The position numbers and the translations under genes were made by a program. From the NCBI RefSeq assembly GCF_900129215.1, contig NZ_FQUQ01000003.1:828045-892044 (forward strand): a stretch of 64,000 nt of DNA, written 5' to 3'. Every line of letters starts with the position of its first letter. Positions within the stretch are counted from its first letter, which is position 1. Below the pieces are notes generated by a model. The model did no database searches, was not told where the DNA came from, and saw nothing but the letters and a program-made list of their open reading frames with translations. This DNA comes from Pedobacter caeni. GTDB lineage: Bacteria; Bacteroidota; Bacteroidia; Sphingobacteriales; Sphingobacteriaceae. Below are positions 61,094 to 64,000 of this stretch, one piece after another.

Positions 61094-61441
61094 ATGAAAA
61101 TTACAGTTCAATCGATCCATTTCAATGCAGACCAGAAGTTGTTAGAGTTTATTCAGAAGAAAGTTGATAAGTTAGATCAGTTCTTTGACCAGATCATTAG
61201 TGGGGAGGTCTATTTGAAATTAGAGAACGTAGATGATGAGGCTAATAAAATAAGTGAGATCAAATTGATCGTTCCGGGTGTTACGATGTTCGCAAAAGAA
61301 CAATGTAAGACTTTTGAGGAAGCGACAGATTTGGCAATTGAGTCCCTGAGAAAACAAATCACCAAACATAAAGACAAGACAAGAGAAAAATTAAGTGAAC
61401 ATAAAGCAATTTTAAATGCAGACGAAGTATCTGATTATTAG
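61094..61441 (+). CDS. hpf: Ribosome hibernation promoting factor
   Basis: 115 residues of the HPF/RaiA (YfiA) family, which stalls and stores ribosomes in stationary phase. The start MKITVQSIHFNADQKLLEFIQKKVDKLDQFF is characteristic, and the fold is beta-alpha-beta-beta-beta-alpha. It lacks the long C-terminal domain of dimerising HPF. A strong AAGGAGG site sits 7 bp before the ATG, unusual in a phylum that mostly ignores Shine-Dalgarno pairing. Confidence 0.92.
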   Translation: MKITVQSIHFNADQKLLEFIQKKVDKLDQFFDQIISGEVYLKLENVDDEANKISEIKLIVPGVTMFAKEQCKTFEEATDLAIESLRKQITKHKDKTREKLSEHKAILNADEVSDY

Positions 61442-61472
61442 GAGGATATTTTAAGCGTTTTTAAGAAAAAGG

Positions 61473-61503
61473 TTGGCGGGACTAAAACCCGCCAATTTTT
61501 TTT
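61473..61503 (+). terminator. hpf terminator
   Basis: TTGGCGGG (61473-61480) and CCCGCCAA (61488-61495) form a perfect stem followed by a run of eight T, ending the xer-hpf transcript. Confidence 0.9.
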
Positions 61504-61513
61504 GAAAATAATT

Positions 61514-61543
61514 TTGGATCGTATTAAAATTCGTGTACATTTG
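61514..61543 (+). promoter_or_regulatory. Promoter of the tRNA cluster
   Basis: TTG at 61514-61516, a 19-nt spacer and TACATTTG at 61536-61543 match consensus. The first tRNA begins about 100 nt after the predicted start, so a processed leader is expected. Confidence 0.7.
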
Positions 61544-61648
61544 CAATCCCAATCAGAGAGGGCGTTTCTCTTAAAAGATTCGGAAAGTTCTGTGAAAGAT
61601 TAAACATTATAAAAATCATTGCTCAACCATCAGCAATGAATGATATAA

Positions 61649-61721
<73 letters not shown>

Positions 61722-61762
61722 CTTTTAACTTCGGTACTGTAAAGTATTGGCAAGATAAAAGC

Positions 61763-61845
61763 GGGGGGATACCAGAGTGGCCAAATGGGACAGACTGTAA
61801 CTCTGTTGTCGCAAGACTTCGAAGGTTCGAATCCTTCTCCCCCCA
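61763..61845 (+). tRNA. tRNA-Tyr (anticodon GTA)
   Basis: Acceptor GGGGGGA pairs with TCCCCCC. The anticodon stem ACAGA/TCTGT surrounds loop CTGTAAC. A long variable arm (class II) is present, as expected for bacterial tRNA-Tyr. Length 83 nt. Confidence 0.95.
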
Positions 61846-61855
61846 CAATAAAAAA

Positions 61856-61928
61856 GCGAAAGTAGCTCAGTTGGTAGAGCGATAGCCTTCCAAGCTATAG
61901 GTCGCGAGTTCGAACCTCGTCTTTCGCT
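61856..61928 (+). tRNA. tRNA-Gly (anticodon TCC)
   Basis: Acceptor GCGAAAG pairs with CTTTCGC. The anticodon stem ATAGC/GCTAT surrounds loop CTTCCAA. A spacer to the next tRNA contains a small inverted repeat (61959-61967 with 61989-61997), perhaps a processing hairpin. Confidence 0.95.
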
Positions 61929-62025
61929 CAAATTGGAAAAGCTGGGAAATCGGCATAGAATGGAGTAGTTTGAATACTATATTTAAATTACTCCATTAAA
62001 TTAGATTGCAAGCTGAGATTAAAAA

Positions 62026-62097
<72 letters not shown>

Positions 62098-62112
62098 CAA
62101 GATAAAAACAAG

Positions 62113-62154
62113 CTTTGTTGAATCTGTAATTATAGCAGTTGAACAAGGTTTTTT
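62113..62154 (+). terminator. Possible terminator between tRNA cluster and tuf
   Basis: CTTTGTT (62113-62119) pairs with GAACAAGG-side bases at 62141-62148, with an inner CTG/CAG pair, and a run of T follows at 62149-62154. The stem is imperfect, so partial read-through into tuf is likely. Confidence 0.5.
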
Positions 62155-62219
62155 GTGTTGAATTTGTATCAAAACAATTAATTAATAAAAAGTTATAAAC
62201 TACTAATAAGTATAAAAAC

Positions 62220-63407
62220 ATGGCAAAAGAAAAGTTTGACCGCAGCAAGCCGCACTTAAACATCGGCACAATCGGTCACGTTGACCACGGTAAAACAACC
62301 TTAACAGCAGCTATCACTAAAGTGTTATCTGATGCTGGTTTATCTGAGGCGCGTTCATTTGATTCTATTGACTCTGCTCCAGAGGAAAAAGAAAGAGGTA
62401 TCACTATCAATACAGCACACGTTGAGTATTCAACAGCTAACCGTCACTATGCACACGTTGACTGTCCAGGTCACGCGGATTATGTAAAGAACATGGTTAC
62501 TGGTGCTGCGCAAATGGATGGAGCTATCATCGTTGTAGCTGCTACAGATGGTCCGATGCCACAAACTCGTGAGCACATTCTATTGGCTCGTCAGGTTGGT
62601 GTTCCTTCATTGGTAGTATTCATGAATAAAGTGGATATGGTTGACGATCCTGAATTACTAGAACTAGTAGAGATGGAAGTTCGTGAATTGTTATCTTTCT
62701 ATGAATTCCCTGGTGATGATATCCCTGTAATTCAAGGTTCAGCTCTTGGTGGCTTGAACGGTGATGCTAAATGGGTTGGAAAAATCATGGAATTAATGGA
62801 TGCTGTAGATAGCTACATTCCAATTCCTCCACGTTTGACTGATCTTCCATTCTTAATGCCTGTTGAAGATGTATTCTCGATCACTGGTCGTGGTACTGTT
62901 GCAACTGGACGTATTGAGCGTGGTGTAATCAACTCTGGTGATCCAGTTGAAATCTTGGGTATGGGTGCTGAAAATCTTAAATCAACTGTAACAGGTGTTG
63001 AGATGTTCCGTAAGATCCTTGATTATGGTGAAGCAGGTGATAACGTAGGTCTATTGTTACGTGGTATTGAGAAAACTGATATCCGTCGTGGTATGGTTAT
63101 CTGCAAACCAGGTTCAGTAACTCCTCACACAGATTTCAAAGCTGAGATCTATGTATTATCAAAAGCTGAAGGTGGACGTCACACTCCATTCTTTAACAAA
63201 TACCGTCCACAATTCTATTTCCGTACCACAGACGTTACTGGTGAGATCTCACTAGCTGAAGGAACTGAAATGGTTATGCCAGGTGATAACGTTACGATCA
63301 CAGTTAAATTGATCAACGCAATCGCAATGGAAAAAGGTCTACGTTTCGCAATCCGTGAGGGTGGTAGAACAGTAGGTGCTGGTCAGGTAACTGAAATTTT
63401 AAAATAG
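62220..63407 (+). CDS. tuf: Translation elongation factor Tu
   Basis: 395 residues, a GTPase delivering aminoacyl-tRNA to the ribosome. G1 GHVDHGKTT, the switch I region with TINTAHVEY, G3 DCPGHADYVKNM and G4 FMNKVDMVD are intact, and domains 2 and 3 end with GGRTVGAGQVTEILK. Codon use is visibly that of a highly expressed gene. The order tRNA-Thr, tuf, tRNA-Trp, secE, nusG is widely conserved. No TAnnTTTG box is clear in the 122-bp upstream gap. Confidence 0.98.
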   Translation: MAKEKFDRSKPHLNIGTIGHVDHGKTTLTAAITKVLSDAGLSEARSFDSIDSAPEEKERGITINTAHVEYSTANRHYAHVDCPGHADYVKNMVTGAAQMDGAIIVVAATDGPMPQTREHILLARQVGVPSLVVFMNKVDMVDDPELLELVEMEVRELLSFYEFPGDDIPVIQGSALGGLNGDAKWVGKIMELMDAVDSYIPIPPRLTDLPFLMPVEDVFSITGRGTVATGRIERGVINSGDPVEILGMGAENLKSTVTGVEMFRKILDYGEAGDNVGLLLRGIEKTDIRRGMVICKPGSVTPHTDFKAEIYVLSKAEGGRHTPFFNKYRPQFYFRTTDVTGEISLAEGTEMVMPGDNVTITVKLINAIAMEKGLRFAIREGGRTVGAGQVTEILK

Positions 63408-63442
63408 TATTTTATCCCTCAGGGATAAGAGAAACAATAAAG

Positions 63443-63482
63443 CAAAGTACTTAGGCTTTTAAACCGCCTGAGTACTTTGTTT
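63443..63482 (+). terminator. tuf terminator
   Basis: CAAAGTACTTAGGC (63443-63456) and GCCTGAGTACTTTG (63466-63479) form a 14-bp stem with one wobble pair, followed by a short T-run. A smaller hairpin TTATCCC/GGGATAA lies directly before it. Confidence 0.75.
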
Positions 63483-63523
63483 CTAAAGAAGCTGCTAAAT
63501 TCTGGAAAGAAAATAGCTTATAC

Positions 63524-63594
63524 ACGGGAATAGTTCAACGGTAGAATAGAGGTCTCCAAAACCTTTGATCAGGGTTCGAATCCTTGTTCCCGTG
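63524..63594 (+). tRNA. tRNA-Trp (anticodon CCA)
   Basis: Acceptor ACGGGAA pairs with TTCCCGT. The anticodon loop is CTCCAAA with anticodon CCA, and the T arm has GGTTCGAATCC. It is 71 nt long and followed 13 bp later by secE. Confidence 0.95.
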
Positions 63595-63607
63595 CAAAAA
63601 ATTAATT

Positions 63608-63805
63608 ATGGCTAAAGTAGTTCAATTTATTAAAGAATCGTATGAAGAAATGACCCAGAAGGTTACTTGGCCTACATGGGGAGAATTGCAAAATTCTGCA
63701 GTGCTGGTTCTGGTAGCTTCGTTTATCATTGCATTAGTTGTTTTTGCAATGGATAAGGGATCTACTTTTGTTTTAGATACTTTTTATAAATCACTTTCTA
63801 ATTAA
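63608..63805 (+). CDS. secE: Preprotein translocase subunit SecE
   Basis: 65 residues from the ATG at 63608. An upstream in-frame start at 63584 lies inside tRNA-Trp and is rejected. The amphipathic start KVVQFIKESYEEMTQKVTWPTWGEL is the SecE signature, and one transmembrane helix follows (SAVLVLVASFIIALVVFAM). It clamps SecY. nusG follows after 9 bp. Confidence 0.95.
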   Translation: MAKVVQFIKESYEEMTQKVTWPTWGELQNSAVLVLVASFIIALVVFAMDKGSTFVLDTFYKSLSN

Positions 63806-63814
63806 TATAGCTAA

Positions 63815-64000
63815 ATGGACGATCAGTTAAAATGGTATGTAGTTAGGGCTGTTAGCGGAAAAGAGAAGAAGGTAAAACAGTATATCGATTCTGAAATTAG
63901 CCGTTTAGGTTTTTCTCACCTTGTACCTCAGGTATTAATCCCAATGGAGAAATACTATCAGATGAAGGAGGGAAAAAAGATTGCAAAAGAGCGTAACTTC
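63815..64000 (+). CDS. nusG: Transcription antitermination factor NusG, 5' part
   Basis: The first 62 codons are in the window and the gene runs off the end. WYVVRAVSGKEKKVKQYI is the typical start of the NGN domain, and VLIPMEKYYQ follows. NusG binds RNA polymerase and couples it to Rho or the ribosome. Position after secE agrees. Confidence 0.93.
   Translation, partial: MDDQLKWYVVRAVSGKEKKVKQYIDSEISRLGFSHLVPQVLIPMEKYYQMKEGKKIAKERNF

Noticed and set aside
63584..63607. Longer secE start at 63584.
   Set aside because: It lies inside tRNA-Trp; the ATG at 63608 gives the standard SecE start.

Overview
The window looks like a chromosomal segment of a Bacteroidota member, most likely Sphingobacteriaceae (Pedobacter or a close relative). 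The evidence is the many TonB-dependent receptors, including a SusC/SusD pair, FecI/FecR-type sigma/anti-sigma regulation, promoters with the Bacteroidota -7 motif TAnnTTTG, Shine-Dalgarno sites that are mostly absent, a fused OlsF-type ornithine lipid synthase, and the tRNA-tuf-tRNA-Trp-secE-nusG order. The genus is an inference. Protein names rest on recognised motifs, not on a database search.

Layout. 1-7.2 kb: the end of an unknown gene, a siderophore-type TonB receptor, and a FecA/FecR/FecI-like surface-signalling cluster. 7.2-12.4 kb: a more accessory stretch with a FemAB-like transferase, a secreted protein made of six 22-residue repeats, a candidate small RNA, a HEPN/Abi-like gene, thymidine kinase and a secreted unknown. 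12.4-21.2 kb: the mreB-mreC-mreD-mrdA-rodA elongation operon and purH. 21.4-32.7 kb: SusC/SusD, a DUF5689-like lipoprotein and a metallophosphoesterase, with a divergent phosphocholine-type phospholipase C and a small secreted protein. 32.8-40.7 kb: housekeeping genes purN, rpsT, radC, an EEP-family hydrolase, pheT, a coiled-coil protein, zapA, a 6S-like RNA and rny. 40.8-54.2 kb: a DUF962 membrane protein, two large TonB receptors, a beta-rich lipoprotein, a transglutaminase-like protein, a HEIGH metalloprotease and OlsF. 54.2-64 kb: a helix-hairpin-helix protein, apt, a PAS-LuxR regulator, a membrane ATPase, acyl-CoA dehydrogenase, rpsU, xer recombinase, hpf, five tRNAs, tuf, secE and the start of nusG.

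Main result. Six transcription starts in two blocks (about 29.4-32.2 kb and 41.3-50.7 kb) carry direct repeats of TTAAY (Y = C or T) at an exact 11-bp spacing. Four of them end 15 bp before a TAnnTTTG-like -7 box, one at 16 bp and one at 20 bp. The repeats precede the SusC operon, the small secreted protein, two TonB receptors, the beta-rich lipoprotein, and a stretch with no protein gene that ends after about 80 nt in a strong terminator (a candidate regulated small RNA). The form resembles PhoB/PhoP-type sites. Several linked products handle phosphoesters or phospholipids, and OlsF, which makes phosphorus-free lipids, lies next to the second block. A phosphate-starvation regulon with its own small RNA is the most economical reading. 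No phoB/phoR is in the window, so the identity of the regulator is inference.

Other structural signals are a 174-nt 6S-like RNA between zapA and rny, a three-way-junction inverted repeat between mreB and mreC, a second candidate small RNA near the Abi-like gene, and a duplicated terminator bracketing the HEIGH protease gene.
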